Origin: Brachionus manjavacas | Taxonomy: Eukaryota; Rotifera; Eurotatoria; Ploima; Brachionidae | Length of the DNA stretch: 64,000 nucleotides | NCBI GenBank assembly: GCA_019054805.1 | Contig: JAHQIY010000002.1 | Coordinates: forward strand, 1,612,001 to 1,676,000 | Reading direction: 5' to 3' | Shown: positions 41,621 to 52,264 of the stretch, piece by piece | How the letters are laid out: every line of letters starts with the position of its first letter | How positions within the stretch are numbered: the first letter of the stretch is position 1 | Program-made: the position numbers and the translations under genes | Notes under the pieces: model-generated | Database searches by the model: none | Told to the model about the DNA's origin: nothing | The model's input: the letters and a program-made list of their open reading frames with translations, nothing else

Positions 41621-41933
41621 ATGCAAATGACTAGGTGGTCAAAGAGAGAGGTTGGCAAGCCTCAATTGGGCAGCATCTGATTAGCCCCATTGACTTGAAG
41701 TTGAAGGTATTTGACTTAAATTTTGTGAAATCATTTATTGAACAAGGTTTCAATAAATAACAAACATATTGAACAAGATTTTTTTAATTAATAAAAATTT
41801 CATCTTTTATTTGATAATCTTAAGAGATTTAAAAAAAATGAATCAAACTTTTGAAGATTAAATGAAATCGATTAAACGGCTCAAGTGAATTTTTAAACAA
41901 AAAACTTAGGAGTTATTTTACTGATACCTTAAC

Positions 41934-43894
41934 TTAATAATTGTATTGAGTTAAATTTCTTCGTCCTGCTGATTGATTTCGATAGGCCGGTTTTGTATTG
42001 TAATCATTGTAATCTTGATTACGATATCTACTTAAAGTATTATTAGCTGCATAACTTCGATCCATTTCTTTGTATAATTTTCTTGACGGCATAGGCCTGG
42101 TGGTATTGTACTTGTCATAAACATCTTAAAAATTACAAACCTCAGAAATAGTAATTTTTTAATTTTTAAATTACCTTTGCGCGGATACCCTGTTGAATAG
42201 CGCTTCATTTCGTCAGGTCTAACAGTAGCATAACTTTTCGGATAAGCCGGTGCCTCGTTGAAAAGACGCTTTGGCTTCAAATTATAGTCATATATGTCCG
42301 AGTTGGCCAATTTTCTGTATTCAATATCTGGATTTTTGTGCATGTCATAATTATTTATCTGGTATCTATCTCTGTAATGATTATCAGCAATGTTGGGACC
42401 ATAGGCCTTGTTTAGCAAATTTTTAGCGTCGGTGTAGCCAGAATTGTAGCCATTTATGGGGATATTGTTTGGATTGATTAGTTTGATGACTGGACCTTTG
42501 GTCGATCGAGGAACAGAGCAAGGCCCCTGATAAATTTGAGCCATGGGACCCAGAATGTTCGGTGGTCGATTTGAGTCAAAATCGTTTTCAATGTTTGGCA
42601 ATCGGTTTTCGGCACACTGATTATCCATAGACTGAATTATTTTGACAGGTGGTGGCGCTGGTTCGTGAACATGGATCTCTTTAATTATAACTTGTGGAGC
42701 CTTTTTTTTTACATATTTTTCGACAATAATTGGTGACGGAGTTTTATCATTGCGAAGAAAAACACGATTTTTTTTTGTCTCATTTTCCGAGTCAGAATTT
42801 ACATCGTAAATTTTTTCCGGCAAATCATAAGTTTTATTCAGCGAATTGTTCGGTTCGGCCAAATAGCGCACATAAATATTTTGACCAGTGACTGGATCGA
42901 CTCTTTTTTCCACTCGAATTAAATTTTCTGTCTTCTCATAAGGATCCACCAGTGTGTCATTTTCTTGACTTACTTTATCATTGTAATTATCATTGGATTC
43001 TTCAATGTATTCAGTGTGGTGTTTTACTCCAGATGGTTTGGATTTTTTCTCATTTTTTCTTGGCCTAATCTCCGAGTATATTTGCTCATTGGGCTCACGT
43101 GTTTCAACACGAGAACTCTGGTCGACTTGGCGCTTACTCTTAGGCGTAGACTCGACTGGTTTTTCGTCTTCCTCGAACAACTGCCACAAATCAATAGGAG
43201 TATTTTCGGTTGCATAAAAATAGCCACTTTGATCAAATTTTTTCACCAAAACTCTTTTATCACCATTGTCCAAATCGGTCCTCATACAATACACTACAGG
43301 TATGTTACCAAAACTTTTGCAAAAATCGCTCATCGATTCTCTAGCTGAATTGAACGCTTTCTGACAGCTTTCGATCAACTTCATGGCTATTTTGATCATG
43401 CCAATCACAAACACTTGACATTCTACTACTGTTTTTTTGGTGTTCGGATCTATTCCCTTTAGAAAAACAACAAAGAGAGGCGGATTGCGGCAATTTTGGC
43501 TCTTTTGTGCCATTTCTGTGTCAAGAGGAACAAATTTCCAAACTTTGGAATTTTTTTCAGCGGGATCAAACTCGGCAATGAACCTCAATGCACCACAGTA
43601 GACGAGGCTCTTGATGGGATAATAAAACAAAGCGCTAATAGAGCAGCTATCTTTTGAAGAGGCGTGCTCCATTTGCAGCCCGCTTGGAAATACAGTAAGC
43701 CATGTTTGAATGCCTTGGGCAAAATTCGAACCATCTATGGGATATCGCTCAGCTATAGTGTCCTGAAGCTGTGTCAAATTCAAATTGGATTCGTTGATTT
43801 TTTTATTCTCTGGGTTAAAAACTGAAGTGCCTAAGTAAAGAGCTTTGCATTTACAAATTGGTTCCTCATTTTGACTTGGAATATTTTGAGACAT
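41934..43894 (-). CDS. PTB/PID-domain adaptor-like protein of unknown role, 636 aa, two exons
   Basis: Exons 43894-42175 and 42124-41934 close to 637 codons. Residues from about 14 to 185 form a phosphotyrosine-binding (PID) fold: KALYLGTSVF on strand 1, SNFAQGIQTWLTVFPSGLQM, YYPIKSLVYCGALRFIAEFD, then NPPLFVVFLKG, VVECQVFVIG and a final helix KIAMKLIESCQKAF. The remainder looks disordered: a charged region, RVDPVTGQNIYVRYLAEP, a Pro-rich stretch (HVHEPAPPPVKI) and a Tyr/Asn-rich tail with many YxN/Y-type motifs. No membrane segment or signal peptide. PTB adaptors usually bind NPxY-type receptor tails, but the partner here is unknown. The domain call is fairly firm; the gene name is not. Confidence 0.75.
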
Positions 43895-44048
43895 AATTTT
43901 AAAAAAATTAAAAAAAACTTAAACAATAATTGATAACACTTTTTAAAAATTTATCTAAAAATAATATAAAAAGTTGATCACTAAGTGTTCAAAAACATTT
44001 TGGTGTAAGGTCCTTTATTTTCACTTATTTATGACAATAGATGGCTTT

Positions 44049-44237
44049 TTAGCATTGTTTTTTTTTGATACTAATTTTGTTCGAGCTTTGCTTGATCATC
44101 GTTTGCTTATCATTTTTATCAAATTTAGCTATAATAGGAAGCATTGAAGCGTGACGCGACCTGAATGCAGAAAATTTTAATTTTTTTTGGTCAAGTTGAG
44201 TTTTTTGCTGGCCCCTCGTATATTCTTGACTCTTCAT
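44049..44237 (-). CDS. Small Lys/Gln/Ser-rich open reading frame, 62 aa
   Basis: An intact frame (start MKSQEYTRGQQKTQLDQKKL, later FSAFRSRHASMLPIIAKFD) between the PTB gene and TMEM242. AATAAA on the minus strand (plus-strand TTTATT near 44014) lies about 35 bases beyond its stop, which fits a short transcript. No signal peptide, membrane segment or family recognised. It may be real or chance. Confidence 0.25.
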   Translation of the reverse strand: MKSQEYTRGQQKTQLDQKKLKFSAFRSRHASMLPIIAKFDKNDKQTMIKQSSNKISIKKKQC

Positions 44238-44956
44238 TTAATTATTTTGATTATTTATTGTCAAGATTATTAAAACAACTAGAAACAAAAATTTATATAT
44301 TTTTTTCCCATACCACTACCATTAAACCTTCAAGCTAAGAAAATGTCTTAATTTTAATCTATTGAAACATATTCGAAAAATTGTCAAGTCACGAAAATGT
44401 CTAAAGCATCGAAAAATACTTTTCACTTTATCAATGCAATCTAGTGATTTGTATTTACTTGACTTTTTTATTGATTGTAAAATTATAAATAGATGGAAAT
44501 TTTAAACTTTGATATCTTTAAATACGGATTGATTTAGAAAGCTTGTAAATCACTGGTTATGCAATCCTTTTAAAATTTTTCTTCCTGGATTCGTAAAATT
44601 TTTTCTTTGCTTTAAATAGTAATTTAGATATTATTTATATTTATTTCGTCAATTATCCTACGGTAGACTGAGTATTAAATTTTCAAACAATACTTAGAGC
44701 TTCAAATTTATTAAGCTATTTGACTACCTCTTTTAAAATTACCACAATTAATAAAAATTATACAAAAAATGCAATTACTTGTCTATAAATATCACGTTTG
44801 TTCCACTATACACTAGACATACTCTTTGAGCTGAGAAAAAATTTATTTAATTTTGAAAATAATAATTCTCAAAAATGAACATGTGTTCATTCAAATTTTT
44901 AGAGTGCTCGAGATTATTCAAATAATAAATAGCTAAATTTTTGAAAAATAATTTAA
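44238..44956. other. Intergenic region upstream of TMEM242
   Basis: A+T-rich, with no exon or repeat recognised. It probably holds the shared promoter region for the TMEM242-TAF1A pair. Confidence 0.45.
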
Positions 44957-45430
44957 ATGAATGATAATTTGCCGGAAAAATTAGACCCGATTGAAACAGC
45001 TCAACTTGATCCCAAAAAAGACAAAGCTGACAGAATTAAAGCTGGAATATTTTTTTCTCTAATTAGTTCAATTGGAGTTTTGTCCGGGTTTGGCTACAGC
45101 TTGGGCTCAGTTAAAAAACGTGAGATAAAAAACCTGAACAACAAAAAGGTCAGAGATCTTTATTATTTACAAGAAAGTGGTGCCGAATTAGCTCGTCGAG
45201 CTTTGCTCAGAGCAACTATTTACTCTGTAAGCGGGGTTTCTTTATTCTGCTTTTCAATTTGGAAACTAAGCGGAGCAAATAATTTTGAAGAGTTCCGCTA
45301 CAAAATTGGTTCCTTGCTGCCGCAAATAAAGCGAAATAAGGAGCAACAAGGCAGAACTGATTTTAAAAATTTAACCGAATTTTTTCAATTTTTAATTGAC
45401 GAAGACAATAAATCAAAAAAGTCTAGATAA
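44957..45430 (+). CDS. TMEM242: Transmembrane protein 242, 157 aa, single exon
   Basis: Mitochondrial inner-membrane protein; in mammals it works with TMEM70 in assembling the c-ring of ATP synthase and in complex I assembly. Two membrane segments: KAGIFFSLISSIGVLSGFGY (about residues 28-48) and LLRATIYSVSGVSLFCFSIW (about 84-103). Between them is the family motif LQESGAELARRALLRAT (compare LPESGSSLALRALGWGS), and after the second helix KLSGANNFEEFRYKIGSLLP, matching the human KALGVHSMNDFRSKMQSIFP block. Length and topology fit the human protein (141 aa). No intron. The TAA stop shares its last A with the ATG of TAF1A. Confidence 0.88.
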   Translation: MNDNLPEKLDPIETAQLDPKKDKADRIKAGIFFSLISSIGVLSGFGYSLGSVKKREIKNLNNKKVRDLYYLQESGAELARRALLRATIYSVSGVSLFCFSIWKLSGANNFEEFRYKIGSLLPQIKRNKEQQGRTDFKNLTEFFQFLIDEDNKSKKSR

Positions 45431-46938
45431 TGAATAAAACTGTTAGATCACGTTATGCTTACCAGTCCCGACTGTTGACTATGATAAACGAGCTAAGCTT
45501 AAGGGGAAAATGGACTGAGCTGAAAATAGGTCTTAAATTTTTTAACAAAGTATTGACCAAATATTATATTAATGCATATTGGAAAGTAATTTAATTTAAC
45601 AACAAATTTGATCAATTTATGAATAAAAAATAAAAAAAAAATTTAAGTTTTTATTTCAATTAGCCTCCAGAGATTTTCCAAAATACATTGAATGTATTCC
45701 TCAATTTATAGAGTAATTTTTAACACTGTACGACTAGAAAAATTAAATTGTAAAAAATTGTTCCTTAAGTTGCCTTCACTCAATGAATTTAAATAGAAAA
45801 AAAGAAGTTATATATTCGGTTGTTTTTCTTTTATTCAGCAAAAACTACTTTAACCAAGGAATTGATCTGCTTAAAATGTATCACTTGGCATCAGATTCGA
45901 GTTTAATGGCCAAAGAAAAAGATGTTAATACGCTAACAAAATTATTGAATTCTGATTTGGATTTTATAAAATGGAAATACGAGACATCAAAAGAATCGTA
46001 CGAAGATGAGAATCAACTGGCTCAACAGCTAGCCGAGAAATGTGTTTTTCAAATTCAATTAATTGTTGATACATTTGATTTGGCTGATAACCAAATAAAT
46101 CAATTAATGGAAATTTATACTTATTATGGAAAAATAAATGAATTACATGAAGTTCTGATTGCATATTCAGCAAAAAATTCGGACTACTTAAATGCTCAAA
46201 AGTATCTTTTTGAGTTCGAGCTCAACTACATGAATATTATATCAACTGAATTGTTTCAAGTAAGTTTTTATGACAAATAAAAAGCAAGAAATTTTTAATT
46301 AGAAAAATTTTTTTTAAAATAATTTTTTTAGGTCATTTTAGACTTATCATTTCTGTGGTCTAAAACCATAAGTTTTTTAAAATTGATGCAAATTATTTAA
46401 GGATTTTTTTTAAGAAAATAACTCGATTGAATTCATCAGATGGTTTAATTTTAAAATATCATCAATATTTTCAGAATGTAATTTTATCAATTGATTGTGT
46501 CTTTGAAATTTTGGACTATTATCAATGGAAATATAACATAGAATGCTGGTCATGTTTGAGTAAATTGATTAAACAATCAGATAAAATGTAACTTTTTTAA
46601 AAAGAAATAAGTTAAATTATTTTTATTTGTCTTTACTTTAGAGATGCAATAAGAGACTGCATTTTAGAGAATTGGAACCTAAGGAAACATTACTGGATTC
46701 CATATCACTTCAAATTGTTTTCAAAAATGTATGAAAATATTGATATATATCGATTTAGTATTGCAATCATGTTAATGGGACCAAGTAAATAGAAATTAAA
46801 TACAAAAAAACTACTAAATACAATGCTAAACATTAAATAACTAAAGGTCATATTTTTGTTAAAACTTCTTCACAAAAATGCAAGTTAAACTTGGTGAATT
46901 TCAGCCATGAATTGGAAGTCTTCAACTGGTTGAGTTAA
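45430..46938 (+). CDS. TAF1A: RNA polymerase I TATA-binding-protein-associated factor A (TAF1A/TAFI48), 363 aa, six exons
   Basis: Subunit of SL1/TIF-IB, which places RNA polymerase I at the rDNA promoter. Proposed exons 45430-45585, 45648-45712, 45797-46259, 46415-46587, 46642-46784 and 46847-46938; phases close to 364 codons (human 450). Evidence is distributed: SLRGKWTELKIGLKFF near the start (human LLKHQWQQAAEYMYSYF), QLMEIYTYYGKINELHEVLI (YVEMLEFYGDRDGAQEVLT), CVFEILDYYQWKYNIECWSC (VLFGVLDFAG...ITAWKYL) and ENWNLRKHYWIPYHFKLF (EEWNSRKNWWPGFHFSYF). The sequence is very divergent overall. If the last intron is not removed, the protein ends at 46792 instead. The start codon overlaps the TMEM242 stop. 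A second in-frame ATG lies at 45481. Exon 2 depends on choosing the AG at 45646-45647, since the AG at 45662-45663 breaks the frame. Confidence 0.78.
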
Positions 46939-47522
46939 TTTCTAAATAAGATTTAGAATTTTTGTTTTGAAATGAAAATTATTTGACACTATTTTTGATT
47001 GTATAAAGTTTTTGTGTATTATGTATTAAACCAAAAAAGGGAAGATTTCGCAATTCATCAGGTCATTAGATTACTTGCTTTATGTCAATAAAATTTTAAA
47101 ATTATATTAATTTATTTTAACTGCAATTTATTTAAACTTGATAGATAAATCGATTAAAAATTGCTTAACATTTGAATGAACATGCTAATGCTTGTTTTAA
47201 AGTCTGCAAAATCTCTGCAAGCATGTTCAAAAAAGAATGCAAATATTTTGAAAAATTATCCTACAAATTTTTACAGTTTATTTTGGGGAAATTTTTTTGA
47301 TGCATTTTTTAAATTTTTGAAAATATTAATTTTTAAATTCGTCATTATCAACATAATCATGAGTCAACTTTAAAAGATGACTCATGAATGAAGATGGATC
47401 ATAGATTTTGGGAAGTTATGGATAGATGCGTCTCTTATTTATTAAAAACAATTCAAGTTACTTTCGCAATCTTATTTCATTGATATTAAATTTATAACAT
47501 TTTCTGCAAAAAAAAATATGCA
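46939..47522. other. Intergenic, nothing recognised
   Basis: It contains the expected 3' UTR of TAF1A. A 65-codon frame at 47176-47373 is Phe/Ile/Lys-rich and has no coding character. Confidence 0.45.
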
Positions 47523-48258
47523 TTAAGGACAATCGGGTTTATAAAACCCGACTTTAAAAAGGTCTTGTATTGACGCATTAAAATGTGTTTTAATTTAAAG
47601 TTTTGCAACAAAATATTTATTTTAATCTAAATTTGATTATTAAATACTAAAATTTAGAAAATTTATCATGTCTAAGAGAATTTCAGCCCAAAAAGCTTTA
47701 GAGCTAATGAAAACTGCTGATGATACCCAGTCTGTTTGTTCCGACCAAGATGATAATGATTTCACTGATAATGATGAAATTGAAAGTGAGTTTGATGATG
47801 ATGACTCAGTAGAGTTCGTTGAAGATGTTTACAATGAAGAGGAGGACGAAGAGGATGAAGTCGAAATGCACATTGAAGAGGCAATCGAGGCTACCATTCA
47901 ATGAAAATAAATCAAATTATACTTGCAACAGATGTCATAAGCCATCCTGTGGGAAGTGTTTGCATGAAATGGTCGTAAAGACACTCTGTAAAAATTGTCA
48001 TCAAAGAGTAAAGAAGCTCTTAAAAATATTAAATATTTTGGTCATTATGAATTTTTCTTCTCAAAATAAAACCAAACTTATGAATATTTTCTTTTATATT
48101 TCTCATTTTAACATTGGAACTTTTTTTCCTGATTAAGATTTTATCATAGAAAGTTGAAATTTGTGTTAAATATTAAGTTTAGTTGAAAAAAATATAGGTA
48201 ATTTATTAATTATAACCGATTTTTGAAAGTCGGGTTTTATGAACCCGACTGTCCTTAA
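47523..48258 (+). mobile_element. piggyBac-type element, 728 bp, with TTAA ends and deleted transposase
   Basis: The element spans 47527-48254 between TTAA at 47523-47526 and TTAA at 48255-48258. The left end GGACAATCGGGTTTATAAAA and the right end, in reverse complement GGACAGTCGGGTTCATAAAA, continue with CCCGACTTT. Inside, 47668-47904 encodes 78 aa beginning MSKRISAQKALELM followed by a very acidic stretch, which is the typical N-terminus of piggyBac transposases. In another frame, 47920-48000 encodes a cysteine cluster (C-x2-C-x4-C-x2-C-x9-C-x2-C) like the C-terminal cysteine-rich DNA-binding domain. The whole DDD catalytic core is missing. It is therefore an internally deleted, non-autonomous derivative. 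The nearly matching ends suggest it is not very old. Confidence 0.78.
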
Positions 48259-48889
48259 TGGTATAAAAAAATCCGTCCTTTGAGTGTTAGGAAATTAGAA
48301 TAATTTTATTTGGTATCAAAATTTTTATTTAACTTTTAATAAAAAATTTATTCAAAGTGCATTCTTTTTCTATTTGTTGAATAATTTATTAAAGATTCAT
48401 TAGTTGAATATTTAATAATATCAGTCTTTAACACGATATGATAATCTATGCCTGTAAAAAACTAACCTAGTCGATTTCCAAAATTTTGAGTTTTTTTAAA
48501 TAGATTATAATTTAATATAACAAAATCATTTACATATATTTTTGGTTTTTCATTAAAAAATTTAGAATTAATTTGTTGTTTAAATATTTAACTTTCAAAA
48601 TTTCTATCAAAACCTTAAACAAAATATGAAAAATAATTAAAATATTATTTTTATTTTTATTACATCATTTTAATTTGTGAAAAAGTTAAGAGACGCTTGA
48701 TATTTTATTCTCTATTTATATGTGAACCGTAATTGTATGAGTTAAATTTTGAGGCGATTTTTTTTCGGATCAATTTTTTCTTAGATCAAAATTAAAGTAA
48801 AATCTGGATTGAAAAGACAATCCATTCATTTAGTATTCTAATTAGACAAAGACTTTTCAAATCGTTCAATATTTTTTATTGTGAAAATT

Positions 48890-49720
48890 TTTTTGAGATA
48901 TGTAATACTTAAGAGAATTTCTTTTATCTTTTCCGATGACCTTGGATCTTATTGACAATTGCTTTATGGAGCTAAGTCCATAAATTTTCAATGCAATTAT
49001 GATCAGTGTTAAATCTCTAAGATTTATTGTCAAGAAAAGCGAATTATATTTTATCTACCTTTAAGCCTATTCTTATTCAATATAAAATATGTTCTAAATA
49101 AATAAATTGAATAGTTAAATAGTAAAAATACAAATATTCAATCTACAAGAAATTAAACAGATAAAAAATAAATGTCATTTATAATTATTAGTACTTTCAA
49201 TTCCCTTCATTTGTCAGGTGTGCTTTCAATATAAAAACACGCGTCTACAATGCTTGTTTGGTTGATTAACCAATCCCTATATTTATGCTGAGTTAGCTTT
49301 ATGAAGCAAATAATCAAATAGAGGATAGAATTAAAAGAATGTTAATATGACGTAGCACGTAGCAGACGAATATTTAGTTTAGTTTAATTTAAATAATGAA
49401 ATCACGATATCTGTTAGAAGGCCAATATACGACTTCAACATTTTGATCTTGGAATCATTTCTTCAATAATCTGGATTGATGGTAACGGCTTTTGTCTGAT
49501 TGGAATTTGAAGGCATCATCTTCTCATATTTTATATATTAATGGAAGTACGATATTTCCTAAAATATGGATTTTTCTCTGAGAATTAAGTCTCCGTTAAG
49601 TATAGAAAAAAATTTATTGGGTCATTATAGTCAATACAGCACCAAATTCCAATAGAACCGCTTATATAATCTTCGTCTTACCATAGAATCCGATGTTCTT
49701 ACAGCATTTGACAATTTCCA
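48890..49720 (-). mobile_element. Tc1/mariner transposase remnant, split
   Basis: On the minus strand, 49720-49420 gives SIGIWCCIDYNDPINFF (compare VWGC.SY.G.GPL.F), then FKFQSDKSRYHQSRLLKK and, after a stop, FQDQNVEVVYWPSNR, matching F.QDN...H.S......F....I.VL.WPSQSPD of Tc1 transposases. About 400 bases further along (49010-48930) comes HNCIENLWT and LHKAIVNKIQG, the continuation NPIENLW...L...V. The gap suggests an insertion in the middle of the transposase. Terminal repeats were not identified. Confidence 0.5.
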
Positions 49721-49784
49721 GTTATGTGCTAGGATATAAAAGAAAAGATTTTGATTCAAAACTTAATTTTATTATTATTTCCGT

Positions 49785-50020
49785 ACATTTAAAGCCATGC
49801 ACTAACTACCGATACGAACGTGGAACGAATTACCGATAGAGGTCGAAAATGCAAAATCTAAATGAATTTAAAAACAAATTAGATAACTTTTTGAAACAAA
49901 ATAATTAATTTTTCCTAAAAACTTAATCTTTTCAAGTCATATTTAAAATCAGACAGCTACCTTAGCAAGGCTAAATAAAGCATTGCTCCGCTTTCTTTTT
50001 GCTATTTTCTTTATTATTTT
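49785..50020 (+). mobile_element. LINE 3' fragment
   Basis: A plus-strand reading gives RTWNELPIEVENAKSLNEFK and NKLDNFLKQNN before a stop at about 49906: the LINE C-terminal signature (WN.LP.EVV.A.S.N.FK..LD). The following 110 bases, with GCAAGGCTAAATAAAGCATT, are probably its 3' UTR. It is 5' truncated. Confidence 0.6.
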
Positions 50021-52260
50021 GTGATATAACCGTTAACTACCAGATCCTTACAGATCCGGATAAGTAAGCTTCAAGATTATTCAGGTTTATAACACTGAAT
50101 CAAATAAGGTAACTTTTCAGCTTCAGAGTTATATTACTCAATGGCTTGATTTCACATTGTCATAAAAATTTTTACTTACCCTAAACACCTTATTAGGCAT
50201 TAGTTTTAATTATTAAACTGAATTAAATATCATAACATTATATTTTAAAAGAAAGCTATATACAAGATATGTTTTTTAAAACCTAAAAACAATTTCCAAA
50301 TTTAGTCTCTGCAATAATTTAACAATTTAATTTTAATAAATCGCTAATGCATTTAGAGCTATTCAGACTTGCAGAATATTTTCACAATTTGGGTGATTCA
50401 AAGTCTGCATCAACTAAAAGACATTTGCAGAACTGACTTTTGGGGTAAACAAAAATAATATTTTCTAATTTATAAATCTTATTTTTATTACCTGTTCAAA
50501 AAATCGCAATTTTCTATAAAATCAAATAAAGTCAAAATTTTGAAATAAAATACTAAATGAAGCTGAGTTTTGAATATGCAAGTAACGGACCGTTATTTTA
50601 GATTTTATTGAACTTTTTCTCTAATCCAATAAAAATTATATAAATGGCTTACCTTTTTTGCACAATTAGAAAAAAAAATTAAAAAGCTTTTATTGTTTTT
50701 ACTGTAATTTTTCTACCTTAATTTTACATTGCCGATAAAAGAATAGTTTTTAGGAGATGAAGTAATTCACGCCGCTAATTTGATGTTACAAATTTTAAAA
50801 ATTACTTATAGCTAAAAACAATAGATTTAGAATTAGTATATATATTATTACTTTTATTGTAATTGTATCCTATCAATTATCTATTGTATTTAATAAGTTC
50901 TTTTACTAGGCATAAATGTGATCATAATGTCTACCAGTCGTTCCTTTTTGCCTGTCTTTTAACAGAGATTGGTTTTGATACACTCGCCCAAGTCGAAGCG
51001 GTCTTTCCGATTAGATTCTCGTAGGTTTTATTAGCGAGGCTATTTTGTCATGGAGACAGATAGCCAATGATGATGGGTATGATCTCTGCCAAATCATAGT
51101 GTTTGTTTGGAAACGATATCTTAGGTTGTCTAATAAAAGATTGGAAAATAGTTCATTTAACATATTCGCCTAAAAAAGGATTCCCGTGAGACTGAATTCT
51201 TTTAAAATTCAAATATAAAATTAAAGCTGTAAAATGCATTTTAATGACTATTAGCAATTTTCAAATGCAGTAAATAATGTTCTTTTTATTTACTGTGAGC
51301 TAAACTTCCACGCTATAAATCATGTTACGAAGCTATTGGGTAACATGATAGCCTGTAAATAGTTTTTTTTGCAAATCAAAGATCAGGCATCGTGTAGAGC
51401 GCAGCATGGATATGGAATGATAATGTATTTGAATTTTTATTTTGAATTTATTATCTTGTGTAGTAAATTTTTTTTGGTGTGGTAAATTAATGGATTTTAA
51501 GTAGACTAATGGATAATCAATCATTCAACATTTTTGGACCCAATTTTTTTATTTCTCCTTAATCAGGAATCATTTTTTTTAATGAAAAAGCTTTGCACAT
51601 TTTGAAACTCGAACTAAATAATTTACAGTCAGATACCTGTAAAAAAATTCTTTTTCGTAAAATGAACAATTATTATTCGCTTTCTATAGTCATGCAAGGC
51701 TAAATCCCTTTTTTAATATTTAGATAATTAATCGCAATTAATTTAATTAATTAATTCATCATTACAAAATAAGGCCGGAATTTGCATAATATTCAATGTC
51801 TATAATTTCACTGTATTAGATTTTTTTAAGAATAAAAGTGAATCTGCAATAAATCAAATTACTTCACAGTAAGTAAAATATATACTTTTGTACAAAACAC
51901 AAGCTTAAAATTAAGTCACAATGTAAGCTTAGTGTTAAATGTATCTGTAAGCATTTCGAAGCGTCTAACTTATGAGATACGTGACAAGTAAAATTATTAT
52001 TTATCTTTGTGCATCAGTTAAAAAGCTGATGAATAACTGACTAAACAAGGTAACATTGATTTTATGTAGAGAAAGTATTTTTTCAAATTGAAGACGACCT
52101 TATAATTGAAATATTTACGTTTGCGTGAACAAAATTCGCTTTTTGACCAGCAAATGACTTAAATTACCCATGAAGCAGATTTAGCGAATAGTACTTCTGA
52201 ACTTGAGCAAAGTAAAATTGATTTTGCAATAACATAAAATCGGTACTATAATTATTTATA
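50021..52260. other. Intergenic region with one unexplained G+C-richer island
   Basis: Most of it is plain A+T-rich DNA. An island at about 50925-51125 has clearly higher G+C and reads for short distances in several frames without any recognised product; it may be an old transposon piece. Another mild patch lies at 51330-51420. Confidence 0.35.
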
Positions 52261-52264
52261 TTTA

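Noticed and set aside
47176-47373. 65-aa plus-strand frame
   Set aside because: Low-complexity Phe/Ile/Lys composition, no homology, no exon signals.
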